Source: Epithemia pelagica
Lineage: Eukaryota > Bacillariophyta > Bacillariophyceae > Surirellales > Surirellaceae
Length of the DNA: 64,000 bases
Assembly: GCA_946965045.2 (NCBI GenBank)
Contig: OX337232.1
Coordinates: forward strand, 2,790,001-2,854,000
Reading direction: 5' to 3'
Shown here piece by piece: positions 21,355-31,400 of this stretch. The notes beneath the pieces are model-generated. The model did not search any database, had not been told where the DNA came from, and saw only the letters and a list, made by a program, of their open reading frames with translations. The position numbers and the translations under genes are program-made. The first letter of the stretch is position 1, and the number at the start of each line of letters is the position of its first letter.

Positions 21355-21900
21355 TTAGGCTGCTCGCGCACCATGTACACCATGCACCGAAGCAGTAATA
21401 TGAATGCACTTGAGCAGCTGCCCTTGATTCCGTGAACCGAGCTCGGTTTGCTGATGCCGCAGACATGCCATGACATTCTTGTCGAGCAATCGATTTCTCC
21501 AATGCGCCACCTTTGGCAAATTGCCAAGTTCCAAGAAGAGGGCACAAAGATTGGAACAGATGGCCAGAATGAGTGTTGCGATGGAATCGCTGGCTTTTTC
21601 CAGGGACATTTGCGTGAGAATTTCAAACGACAACTCGTAGTACTGAGCAGCTCGAAAGAGCTCACGCTCTGGGAGAAGCTTGTTCATGCATGCCAAGTGT
21701 CGTTGAAGTGCAAGGTTGAATAGACAGACAGCAAGACAAGGGGGTGCCGACTCGATATTCTCCTCTTTGTGTCCGACGCAAGTGCTTGGGGAGATGACGA
21801 AAAAATTCTGAAAAATGTCTTGACAAGGGCACCCATATCCAACAGGTACCAAGTCCACTGATATGGAGACAGGCCGTACGGTGGAGAAGCCCCAATTGAG
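21355..21900 (-). pseudogene. Partial/degenerate member of a diatom-expanded helical (TPR-like) family
   Basis: The frame contains LFNLALQRHL, FRAAQYYELSFEILTQ, ICSNLCALFLELGN and VAHWRNRLL. This is the pattern I associate with a large diatom family of short helical-repeat proteins (LFNxALxxHxx ... A..YY...). There is no ATG in frame until the middle of that core (MNKLLPEREL), so the 5' part is missing, spliced in, or decayed. Upstream minus-strand sequence to about 22030 is open in other frames and may hold an exon; no convincing splice pair was found. Function of the family is not established. Confidence 0.4.
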
Positions 21901-22492
21901 CAATCGGGTGCCACCATGTGTGAAAGAACACGACCCAGAAAAGACTCAGAAAGGAGGACAACTCAGAAAGGTAGAAACGGATCTTCATGCCTGCGTGGAT
22001 CTTACCACATTCGTTGTATCGGAACACGCACTTCCTTTTCCAACTGCTCGTCTGTGTTGGTCTGCTCTAACGGAACGGAGGAGATCCATGGTTGTCAGAG
22101 TGACCACTGTCGGGTCCGTGCGACATGCTTCTTCTTTCTTTTTCCTAATACGGTATTTCTCTCCGAATTTTGCAGCAATTGACTTCACGTGATCTCGTTC
22201 AGGTTCATGGCGATGACATGGGACGTGACAGTATGGGCAAAACAATTTCGCTGATACGCGTTAGGGTTAACGCTGGCTTGAATATACAACAGCCAAGGCA
22301 TGATTCCTTTTATTGTAGGCCATGGCAAATCCACCTCACCAAGGCCATCACATCGAACAGGTAGGTAATGGGTATGGTGATTCCATGGGCCGGCGACTGG
22401 TCATTCTCTTTTCCCAGGTCCATCATCTTCTTGTTCCCGTTGACGTCCAATAAATAAACTCGTAGGTAGTCCACAGGATCGTCCTTTTGGTT
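21901..22492. other. Intergenic / unassigned
   Basis: May include 5' remains of the minus-strand family member and the 3' UTR of the amidoligase gene. No other gene seen. Confidence 0.3.
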
Positions 22493-24262
22493 TCACTGCG
22501 CATGTCCCGTTGCGTCCACGTGTCGCGACAAGTCTTGACTGAGCCGGAACCGTTTGCGACACACGCGACATTGCCATTCCTTGGTTTCCTCCTGTTCCAA
22601 TGACTCGGTGGTATGACAGGAAGTGCTGCCGCCATAACGATTGTACAATTGCCGATCCATGGTAAAGAACCCTTGCAATCCGGGACACTGAATCAATTGA
22701 AACAAGCGGTCAATGTTGTGATTGGTAGAGACAGGTGGACCTTGAATCCAAGACGCGATTTCTCCCCCCGAACCTGTGTAGCTAGTGTTCTCGTTGGTCA
22801 AGGTGGCTTGTTGACAAAAACGAAGCAAGAACCTCACCCAAGCTTCGGCTTGAATCAATTCTTGTACTCCACCATGTTGTCGAAACTCAATGGTATCCGG
22901 TCGATTGGGTTGTATTAGATTCGTTAAATTCAATTTGTAGTATCGATCCGGACTGACCATGTGAACCAATTGCCGAATACTCGTCGTTTCTTGAATGGCT
23001 TCGTAAATTTGACGCGGTGACTTGGTTCCAAAGGCTAACAAATTGGATTGACAGTATCGGTTGTAATTGGCCGTACGACGATATCGCCGCCGTGGTGGAG
23101 GTGATGATGATGGGGATGACGAAGTGGCCGACCCCGCGACAATGGCATCAAAGGCTGTTTCCAACAAGACAAAGTATTGTGCTAATCGTTTCAAGTTGGA
23201 AACTTCTCCCAGTACCAGAGATGGTGCAGTGCTGCTGTCACCATTAATGGCGTCTGTGGATGATGCGTCTGTTGTTGTTGTTGTTGGTCCTGGTGTTGCC
23301 TTTGCAGCATTCACATGGACATGAAAGCCACACGATTCATGAATGGAAATGCCCAACGTACGAACGCTTTCAAAGGCATGTCGCATCGCCTCGAGGCCCT
23401 TTTGGCCACATAAAATAGGGGAAACCAATTCCACACACAAATCGTCGGTAGGGTTGGATGAGGACAAACTGGCATCGGTGACTACCTTCCATTCTCGTGT
23501 CGTTTCGTGCGTATAACCCTGATAAATGGTGGGAACTCCTCCTCGCTGCGTCATTTGTTGCGCCACCCATTCACAGGAATACCCATCTCGTTGTCCATTG
23601 GGAATAATGAGTTCCAATTCGACACCAAACGAAAGATCTGGCACAATCGGACAAAAGGCCAGAACATGACTTGGTGGTTCGGAGCGACACGCTTGACACT
23701 TGTAGTGATAGGGAGGATTGCGATAGGTACAGGCGGGACATTCCCACGATCCTTCCCAGCGTTCTTGTCCCTGCCGGTGTTGTCTTTCTTCCAATACGAC
23801 GGCCGCTTGGGCCGCTTGCAGTTCCTGTTCTTCCGTTTGGACCGCCACTTCGGTCCACTGGAGGTCCATGGCGAACTCCGAATCTTCTTCCTCCAGTTGC
23901 TCTCGGTGCAATTTAGAACGAGAAGCCTCCAAGGCTTCGTTCAATTCTCGCTCTTCTTTATAACGTTCCAAAATAGCAGCTGCCTGTTTTCGTCCTTCTT
24001 CTTGCTGTTGTTCGAGTAACGACTGCTTTTGTGCCAACCGTAACAGTGCATCATCATCGCCGTCATGGTCAGCAGCCGCACTCGAGATCATCATGGACTG
24101 TTCTTTTGCCAACCGTAATGCTTCATCCTCCTCCTCATCATCATCAGGGAATGGTGGGGATTGGTACCCATTAGGTACCTGGGCAGCCGCCGCGGATTCG
24201 TGGAGCGCAATTTGAAGTTCCCAATCCCCATCTTCCTCATGGTCCAAGGCCACCGTCGCCAT
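22493..24262 (-). CDS. UIM-NZF-amidoligase-C2H2 fusion protein, 589 aa
   Basis: The N-terminus has several ubiquitin-interacting-motif-like helices: DWELQIALHES (13-23), EDEALRLAKEQSM (45-57), DDALLRLAQKQSL (70-82) and a weaker one near 105-117. Residues 171-194 form an NZF/RanBP2-type zinc finger, with W173, C175, C178, the ubiquitin-contact dipeptide position TY (179-180), C189 and C192. Residues 206-500 match the putative amidoligase family (GCS/glutamine-synthetase-like COOH-NH2 ligases): FGVELELI, REWKVVTDASL, CVELVSPIL, GFHVHVNA and TIEFRQHGG. Residues 563-587 form a C2H2 finger (CRVCRKRF ... HVDATGH). The frame extends to a GTG at 24316, but the first ATG is 24262. Divergent from SNF8. 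Suggested role: ubiquitin-linked amide-bond formation or sensing (inference). Confidence 0.82.
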   Translation of the reverse strand: MATVALDHEEDGDWELQIALHESAAAAQVPNGYQSPPFPDDDEEEDEALRLAKEQSMMISSAAADHDGDDDALLRLAQKQSLLEQQQEEGRKQAAAILERYKEERELNEALEASRSKLHREQLEEEDSEFAMDLQWTEVAVQTEEQELQAAQAAVVLEERQHRQGQERWEGSWECPACTYRNPPYHYKCQACRSEPPSHVLAFCPIVPDLSFGVELELIIPNGQRDGYSCEWVAQQMTQRGGVPTIYQGYTHETTREWKVVTDASLSSSNPTDDLCVELVSPILCGQKGLEAMRHAFESVRTLGISIHESCGFHVHVNAAKATPGPTTTTTDASSTDAINGDSSTAPSLVLGEVSNLKRLAQYFVLLETAFDAIVAGSATSSSPSSSPPPRRRYRRTANYNRYCQSNLLAFGTKSPRQIYEAIQETTSIRQLVHMVSPDRYYKLNLTNLIQPNRPDTIEFRQHGGVQELIQAEAWVRFLLRFCQQATLTNENTSYTGSGGEIASWIQGPPVSTNHNIDRLFQLIQCPGLQGFFTMDRQLYNRYGGSTSCHTTESLEQEETKEWQCRVCRKRFRLSQDLSRHVDATGHAQ

Positions 24263-24518
24263 GGTCGTCGCGTTGGTGCGGGAGCAAGTTTGAGAGCGCG
24301 CGAGGCGCTTTGTCACGCATGTAGTCGCGGTTAGTGGTCGGTCGCTTTTGCCCGCAAGCGACCCACCATGGCGGCCGTGCTTCGTCCGCGTATTGCGAGA
24401 AAGGGAAAGAAACCACGCCGTGTTCTTGCTTGTTGTGAACCACTAAGGCACCGTTGTGTTGGTAATCCGTATCTCTCATTGTTGTCTGTATCACGCGTAA
24501 ACAATTTTCTCGTAAACC
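24263..24518. promoter_or_regulatory. Shared divergent promoter, amidoligase fusion / SNF8
   Basis: Only 256 bp separate the two outward start codons, so both promoters must lie here or overlap the 5' UTRs. No TATA box assigned. Confidence 0.5.
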
Positions 24519-25614
24519 ATGTCGCATCGTCGAAGAGGAGTGGGCGTGGCTCGGTCCATGGCAACCAAAAAGTAAGTCCGTTGCGGCGTTGTGTTTGCTG
24601 TCTCCAGCACCTGGATGTCCGTTGCATTGCATTCGTGTAGAGGGATGATGACGATCCAATCAGGAGCAGAAGGGACCCATGAAAGCTGTCAACGGCATTT
24701 GATTTGCCTTTGGTTGTTGTTCTCCCATTCTCTCACTCATTGCCCTTTTGTCAATGTCAATGATACTGCTCCACACCCCTACCAGAAAAGCCCAGCAAAA
24801 GGCGGACGAAATGAAGGCCATATCCTTACAAAGTGCTTTGGATACCGTTGAATTGTTGGAAGTGAAATTATCAGACTTTGCCAAGAAACATCAATCCGAG
24901 ATCCAAAATGATCCAGTCTTTCGAGAACGGTACGTAGTTCGAGACCCTTTCACCTCGTCAAACACAGCGATGAATTCAACATTGATACCGTTGATGTACT
25001 TTCTCTATCACTTGCTATTTTACAGTTTCTTGCAAATGTGCGGTCCCTTGGGAGTGGATCCTCTGGCCTCGAAGAAATCGTTTTGGGGTCAATTGTTGGG
25101 AATGGGCGATTTTTATCATGAATTAGCCGTCAAGGTGGCCGAAGTCTGTCTGGCGGCCAAGGCACGGAATGGTGGTATCATGAGTTTGACCGAAGTCCAG
25201 ACGCTCTTGGCCAAACGGAAAACCAAATTGGGCATGGCCAAGAGTAGTAGTACACAAGTCGTGTCCAAATCGGATTTGCAAGTGGCCATTTCCAAGCTGA
25301 GTCAATTGGGAGGCGGCTTTCGGACCGTTCAAGTGGGTAAGTCCATTATGGTGATTTCGGTTCCCACGGAATTGGACAAGGATCACATGCAAATCATGAC
25401 GGCCGCCTCCGCCTTTGCCGAAACGGGCTTGACGGTAGACAATGTCATGCACACGACATATTGGTCGAGAGAACGAACGCAGCGGGCCTTGGATCTCTTG
25501 CTACAACAAGGAATGGCATGGCTGGATACCCACAAGGGAGAAGATATGTACTGGTTCCCCTCAATATGGCAAGAAAATCGTGGAGAGGATGGAGGTGGGG
25601 AACGACCGTTTTAG
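24519..25614 (+). CDS. SNF8: ESCRT-II subunit SNF8/VPS22 (EAP30), 261 aa, three exons
   Basis: Exons are 24519..24571, 24786..24929 and 25026..25614, 786 nt in total and in frame. Exon 1 gives MSHRRRGVGVARSMATKK, the typical basic SNF8 start, and ends at a GTAAGT donor. Intron 2 (96 bp) is a multiple of three without a stop, so it reads through as false coding sequence; removing it gives FRERFLQMCGPLGVDPLAS, the conserved family sequence. The tandem winged-helix core follows (FWGQLLGMGDFYHELAVKVAEVC ... RTVQVG ... MYWFPSIW). SNF8 joins VPS25 and VPS36 in ESCRT-II for endosomal sorting of ubiquitinated cargo. Length is close to the animal protein. Confidence 0.93.
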
Positions 25615-25891
25615 TCAACGATCCTGGATGTGCTTGGCTTGTGGTACGGGATGTGGATCCGGAAATAATTTCTCTCAAAATCATTGTTCTTCTGAGGGTG
25701 GGAACGCGAAACTCGTAGTTGGTATCGCACCCACCATGGTTTGCGATCAATGGCACAAGGTCAAAGAGTCCCTTTTGGTTGTGATCTCTGTTGAGTGGCA
25801 CCCAGAATAATTCCGTACACTATTGTTGCATGGAAAAGCGCTGTTCCAACGAATCACAAAGAAAGCAATAGTTCTGCTAGGTTATGAAGAA

Positions 25892-26920
25892 TCATGAGAA
25901 CTCAAATCCCTTTGACTGTAGGAGCGTCAGTGCAACGATGATCACGAACGCATCGTATAACAAAATCATGGACGGAAGTTTCGACAATGTTGTTGTGAAC
26001 ATTGCTTCCTCCTCATCCTCGGATATAGAAGTTGCCGTTGCATCGTTACTGATGTTTGCAAGCGATTCCAATAGTTTGATCCAGTACAAGTACACGTACT
26101 CATTCATTTGTTGGACACAATAATGAATTGACGTATACCCGACAACCATAAACACAACGCTCAGAAAGTAACTGCTCCTGAAAAAGGCCAGTAGCTGTGT
26201 CAAACAGTCATGGTTTATTTGCGTGCTGTTGTGTCGTGAAAATGTGATGCATTTGTACAGGGATGGAGCGGTAAACCAATCAAAGGTTGAGGAGCACCGC
26301 AAGGCAGCCACTCCCACCACCAGGGACAGCCAGAGGGAACGTGCATAGCTCTCGGAACCCGTAATGAAATCAAAGACAAATGTCACGTACACGTTGTAGA
26401 TTCCTTCATATAGCTGCAAATACAAGAGCAAGTTCCCGAACCCATGACCCAATGTTTTGCACTCCAACCAAAACAGCGAGACGATCGAGTCATGACGGAC
26501 ACTCATTCTTGCAGTAGCAACGTCTGTAAAATCGAAATGCCTTTCCTCATTGTCCACGGCATCCCAAAAGGTATCCCCTTCTTCCTCCTGTCCCTGTGTC
26601 TTGTTATGCTTTGAGACCTTCTCGTCTTTGCATTGGTTGCGAACAGCCAAATTCTGGCTCACGTTTGTTCTCGTGCGCTCTTCTGCCCACTGATTCAATA
26701 AGGACGTCCGTTCCAACTGCCGTACGTGTCGTTCCTGGTTCCATAAATGCTGATAAATCAAATTGACAGTGGACCACGACGAATCATTTCTTGGTCGAAG
26801 AGAATTGGTGATTTGGTGCAAGGTTCGATTGCGAATGGAATACATTTGTTCCTTGGTATTCCAAAGTTGACGTAGAGCCACACCTGGTTGCCTCCGTCGT
26901 TTGGACCGTTTGTCGGTCAT
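25892..26920 (-). CDS. Multi-span membrane protein, 342 aa, unknown
   Basis: I do not recognise this family. The frame extends to a GTG at 26938, but the first ATG (MTDKRSKRRRQ) is at 26920. The N-terminal 130 residues are basic, then acidic (QGQEEEGDTFWDAVDNEE). Hydrophobic segments follow: GFGNLLLYLQLYEGIYNVYV, LWLSLVVGVAALRC, FFRSSYFLSVVFMVVGYTSI and, at the C-terminus, MILLYDAFVIIVALTLL. This suggests three to four transmembrane helices. It is convergent with SNF8. The last residues (GFEFS) lie directly after the terminal helix. Confidence 0.65.
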   Translation of the reverse strand: MTDKRSKRRRQPGVALRQLWNTKEQMYSIRNRTLHQITNSLRPRNDSSWSTVNLIYQHLWNQERHVRQLERTSLLNQWAEERTRTNVSQNLAVRNQCKDEKVSKHNKTQGQEEEGDTFWDAVDNEERHFDFTDVATARMSVRHDSIVSLFWLECKTLGHGFGNLLLYLQLYEGIYNVYVTFVFDFITGSESYARSLWLSLVVGVAALRCSSTFDWFTAPSLYKCITFSRHNSTQINHDCLTQLLAFFRSSYFLSVVFMVVGYTSIHYCVQQMNEYVYLYWIKLLESLANISNDATATSISEDEEEAMFTTTLSKLPSMILLYDAFVIIVALTLLQSKGFEFS

Positions 26921-27620
26921 CAGGGTTCGAAGATCCACAAGAGAGATCGATGCAATGGAAGGAATTTCTTCTTCTACACTGTATGTAGGTATGTATCGCT
27001 AGCCACTCTGCAGATGAAGAGCGCGTTCGGAGGAGATTCGCTGCCGATTCAATCCTTCTCACGTGATACTACGAGTTGTTCTGCAGTCTCATTCACGTTC
27101 ACGTTTCTTCCCTCCCACTCGGTTTGGAATGGGATCCATCATCATCTTGTTCTGGCAGACGTTGGGAGGAGACATTTTTTTGTTGATTTAGATTTAACGG
27201 GCTATGGTTTATGGAACTCCTAAGCGGTGAAACTGCAGAGGAGTGGGGCGTCCGGTCCTGGTGAGAGGAAATCATCGACAGTACCCTTCGGGATGGAACG
27301 TCTGAGTTCAACGATCACCCAAACATAAAAGGGCTCATAACCTACCACGCCAACCTGACCCACCCATACCTCCCATGACGGCTGGGGCTGGCGTCCCCAA
27401 TAAATCACAACCACCTCACCACGTCGGTCCACGTCAAAACAAGAAGTGGAAAGAGTAGATCAAAACAACCTGAAATCCACCCACTATGAGATGGGACTCT
27501 AAAGTTCCATAACAATCATGACTAGGAGAATAAATTAAATTTCAAGCGTAACATTATGCCATCCAAACCATACAGCAACACTCAAGACCCCTGTCTACCC
27601 GCTCACATGACCAAATCAAT
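26921..27620. other. Intergenic, left flank of the mobile island
   Basis: Contains a short GTG-led minus-strand frame (27220-27432, WGRQPQPSWEVWVGQ) with no family signature. The Helitron 3' terminus may fall here, but I could not locate a CTRRT-type end with hairpin. Confidence 0.3.
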
Positions 27621-28167
27621 TTAACGAAAGAAACACAACAATGGATGCCCTGCCATCAACTTGACCATCATTTCAACATCCAAGGACAACTGCAATACCG
27701 CCGTCCAATTCTCTCCATAAATCGCTTGGATCACCGCTGCATCGTCATCTAATTCCGCACTCTATCCCGACTTTTTAAGAATCATAAAAGTTGGATCGAC
27801 CCCCAAAAACTTATACAACTCCGCTTTAACATGGCAAACCTTCCAATAACAGTTAATAATGACGGTGAACTCCCCTAATAATGCATTCGTAGCCACACGA
27901 CAAGACAGCCAATTAACCACATTTTCATGGAACGTGACCGGCCATTCGCGACCAGAAGGAATGGAACAATCATACCCACGCTCCCACTCATTCAACAGAT
28001 CAACATACAAATATGGTGTTGAGACCATTGAGCTCACGTGTGTTCCGTGGACACACTCCCTTGAACTGCCAGCGATCCGACAGACCAACCTGAACCTGAA
28101 ATTCCACTGACTTATCGCTTGTCTCAAAATCACAACTATCCAAGGACAATTCAATATAACGGCACAT
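27621..28167 (-). pseudogene. Broken copy of the ubiquitin-like (beta-grasp) family
   Basis: Reading the minus strand from ATG 28167 (MCRYIELSLD) gives a protein that parallels the intact gene at 38624-39412 from its mid-region to the C-terminus. IPSGREWPVTF matches FPSGIQRPVTF, LLGEFTVIINCYW matches LMGELIVHVNRFW, KAELYKFLGVDPTFMILKKSG matches MAELYKTYLPGVDPGFMILKKSG, and the tail WTAVLQLSLDV matches AIVTLELEFNV. Two lesions are seen: a frameshift near 28000-28020 and an in-frame TAG at 27762-27764. The copy lacks the N-terminal repeat. It lies 300 bp downstream of the Helitron helicase stop on the same strand, so it may be element cargo. Confidence 0.7.
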
Positions 28168-28253
28168 GATCTTGACTATTTAACCAACAACCCAACAGAA
28201 ATCTATCTCACTGAATTTATGAGACCAATGAAAGCCCGATTTGGCTGTCTGAT

Positions 28254-28322
28254 GACGGATGATAGAACCGGACTTCACGACTCAAATTTCTGACGGAAAT
28301 GGACTGTCAATCCAAAACCATC
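28254..28322. repeat. Direct repeat copy A (about 70 bp)
   Basis: Begins GACGGATGATAGAAC and ends TCAATCCAAAA; about 85-90% alike to 28384-28455, 130 bp away. Lies between the helicase stop and the broken ubiquitin-like gene. Confidence 0.7.
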
Positions 28323-28383
28323 AATGCATGTTTGATTTGTACACAAACAATCGATTGGAACGGACAAGAAACGACGCAAGGCC

Positions 28384-28455
28384 GACGGATGATAGAACTG
28401 GGCCTCACGAATCAAATTTTTGACGGAAATGTACTGGTGTCAATCCAAAAACATC
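28384..28455. repeat. Direct repeat copy B (about 72 bp)
   Basis: Second copy of 28254-28322, adjoining the 3' end of the helicase ORF. Confidence 0.7.
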
Positions 28456-28465
28456 GAAAGCGGTA

Positions 28466-31400
28466 CTATCCCCTCTCCTCCTCAAACAGAACAACCTTTT
28501 CAGGTAGCTGTTTAGTCTCCCTGAACAACTCATAGAATCTCGCACACTCTTCCGAAATGCCTCTTGTTTTGTCCAAATTTAACGGCTGCCGCAAAAACAA
28601 ACCATTCAAAGTAGCACAACGAGACAAACACACATACACCCAATTATCCGTATAGTCCCATGAACTAATCACCAAATGACGCAACGACCTTCCCTGCAAT
28701 TTATGTCCTGTTCGTGCATTTGATACATTAATCGGAAACTGCTTCAGCCTCATAGTCTTCTTTATCCTCACATTCCTACCAAATTCCGGCAGAAGAAACT
28801 GAACAGTCGCTGTAACTTTTGTAGCCTCCAAATTCACTACGAAACCTTCAACACCATCTTGCATTGTCACTCTCAAACCCTGAACTTGTGACACACTGAC
28901 ACACCAAACAAAGTAGCCATCAATACATATCTTCTCCATATCACCAACTGTAACTCCTGGCATCAACACAACTTCACGGAAAGTGCACATTGCCCCATTA
29001 GCAACACACCTCTCAACATCGATATTGTCATTAATCATCAATGGACGACCATAGTAAAATTTCAACAATGGGTCGTAATGCTTATTATCTTTACTCTTAA
29101 CATGTCCTTCACCACAATACGCATATAACATGTCTTTACTGGCCGAATTAAAGTCCACATAGTCTCTTCTCGTCTTTGGCTTCTTCCAACGCAAGTCAGA
29201 CGCACGAACGCAAATCGTATGCAAAGGGGGGTCCCTTTCCGGATCCTTTGAATGTGTTTCTGCCAAATGTTTGCAAAAGATGGCATCGTTAATAGCCGCA
29301 CGATCAATGTTGGACTTTGTGGCATAATCTGCCGTAGACGGTATGTCGCTCTCACGTGGCCCCCTAGGACTACCAACAACACGTGTATTCAATGTATCCA
29401 GATCTATTGCATCAGGCCCAATATCTCTATACCTTGAAAGCAGTTCACCGTAATCTGGATCGTCGACGAATCTATGATTAGTTCGAAGCTCCATAAACGT
29501 ATGTACCCATTCATACCAATGTTCAAGATCCTTATACACAAACAAGGGGTATCCTTTCACGGGTTTCAACTGCGTAAAATCCCCAGCAAATAACACAGGA
29601 ATTCCTCCATATCGGGCAGTTGCATTTTCCTTGATCTCACGCAGTTTATGATGCAGACTTATAAGCACATCTTTGGATGCAAACGAAATTTCATCCACAA
29701 CCAACATATACGCATTTGTCCACTCCTCGACCTCTCCATCAACCTCTCGATTTATAGCACAGGCATTATGGGTTGTTTCACCATTTATACCAACAGCAGC
29801 TGCACCAGTAAGCGCGGTCACAACAATAGTCCGCTTGTCGTACTTAACACTCAAATTGCGGCACATGCTTTTGGCATATCGGACAACCGATTTTAAAACA
29901 TGGCTTTTCCCCGTACCACCTGCACCAGAAAGGAACGCGATGTATTGATGACCTCTATTCACTTTTTCCAATTCTTTTTTGCGTAAACTAAGAAACCTTG
30001 TATTCTGGTGGTTTGCCTCCAGTTCATCTTCGGAGTCGGCTGCTGCTTGTGTTCTATTTGCCTCCTTATATAATTCCAGCACAAACGCAGCTACTATTGA
30101 CTCAAAAGCTCTTTTTTGATCCACATCAGATCTAAAACACACATCCGCATACGCCCGAATATTCTCCAATGTCCCAGTTGCCTGCAGGTGACTGTTAGCA
30201 TCTACACCCATCACACGCTCACGAAAACGGACAGACAGTTCATGCAAACGTCTATAAGTGATTCTTCTTGATTCAAATACCTCCTCATCCACACTTGCAT
30301 GCTGTACAATGGTAGTACTGTCTGCTTGCTCATCAAAACTGACACGAAACACTGATGGCGACGAGTCAGGCAACTCCGGACAGACCACCAAGTTTTCACC
30401 ACATTTGTTTGTCCCACATGACCGAATAAACCTGCTATCAACTGCCAACAATCCATCAGCGTTTCTTAACAACGGCCGACTCACATCCAGGCACGAAATC
30501 AATTCATCAAAAACTGCATCCATGCCAGGGTCGATTCCTGTTTCGCACTCTTCCTCAGAATCACCTGCATCACCAACAACAAGCGATGGTTGCTCTGTCA
30601 CTCTTTCTAGAGAATCGCTCGGTCTCCCGCAATTAAGACTATTACGACAGTCTTGTATGTTTGAAAGAACCGTCAAATGCTGTTTTAAAATGATACCACC
30701 AGCCAAACCCTGCTGGAATTTCCCCAGATATCTCCCGTTCCCTGATCTAAGATCCCCTGTCTGCCGAAAGGGGTAAAAAAGAAGGCAGGCCTTCTTTGCA
30801 TAAGATTCCATGGCTGCCAAACCAGAATCAAGAACAACATCTCCCGATGCATCAACATTGTCAATTGACCGGTCCCCAAAAAATTTTGTATCAACAAAAT
30901 CCAGAAAGGAAATAAGTGGAATTTTGTCTTTCTTATTTTTTTTCAACACCAAATTACCCCGCGACGGATGCTCTGCTACCCACTCCATTCCACGGTTTTT
31001 AGAGGTCGCACGCCCAACAGAATAACTGCAGAGGAAGTCATAAAGACACACACCCTCTAAATCATGTGGCCTATATAAGTAATCAGCCACAGACGATTTC
31101 AGGAAAACCTCGCCGTCATAGGCATCACACGAAAACTTCTCAAGTTTGTCTGACTCAAAATCCCTGAGATCAACATATGCAAATTCATGCGAAAACCCAA
31201 AACGAGACTCATTCCTCAACAAAAACGCTGCCATTGGTGCACTGCATACGTGTGCCCCCGTAGAAAGCAAAACAGCACCAATTAGCCCACGCATACCGTG
31301 CAGGACTCTGTCATTATCAGTATCGGCAGTGTTATTCTCCCGATTCTCATTGTCCCCTAAATCGTTGCTTAAATACGTCTTCATTTTACAAACCATATGC

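Noticed and set aside
24930-25025. Extra 32 residues (YVVRDPFTSSN ...) in SNF8
   Set aside because: This is an in-frame, stop-free intron with GTACGT and TTTTACAG signals; removal restores the conserved SNF8 sequence.
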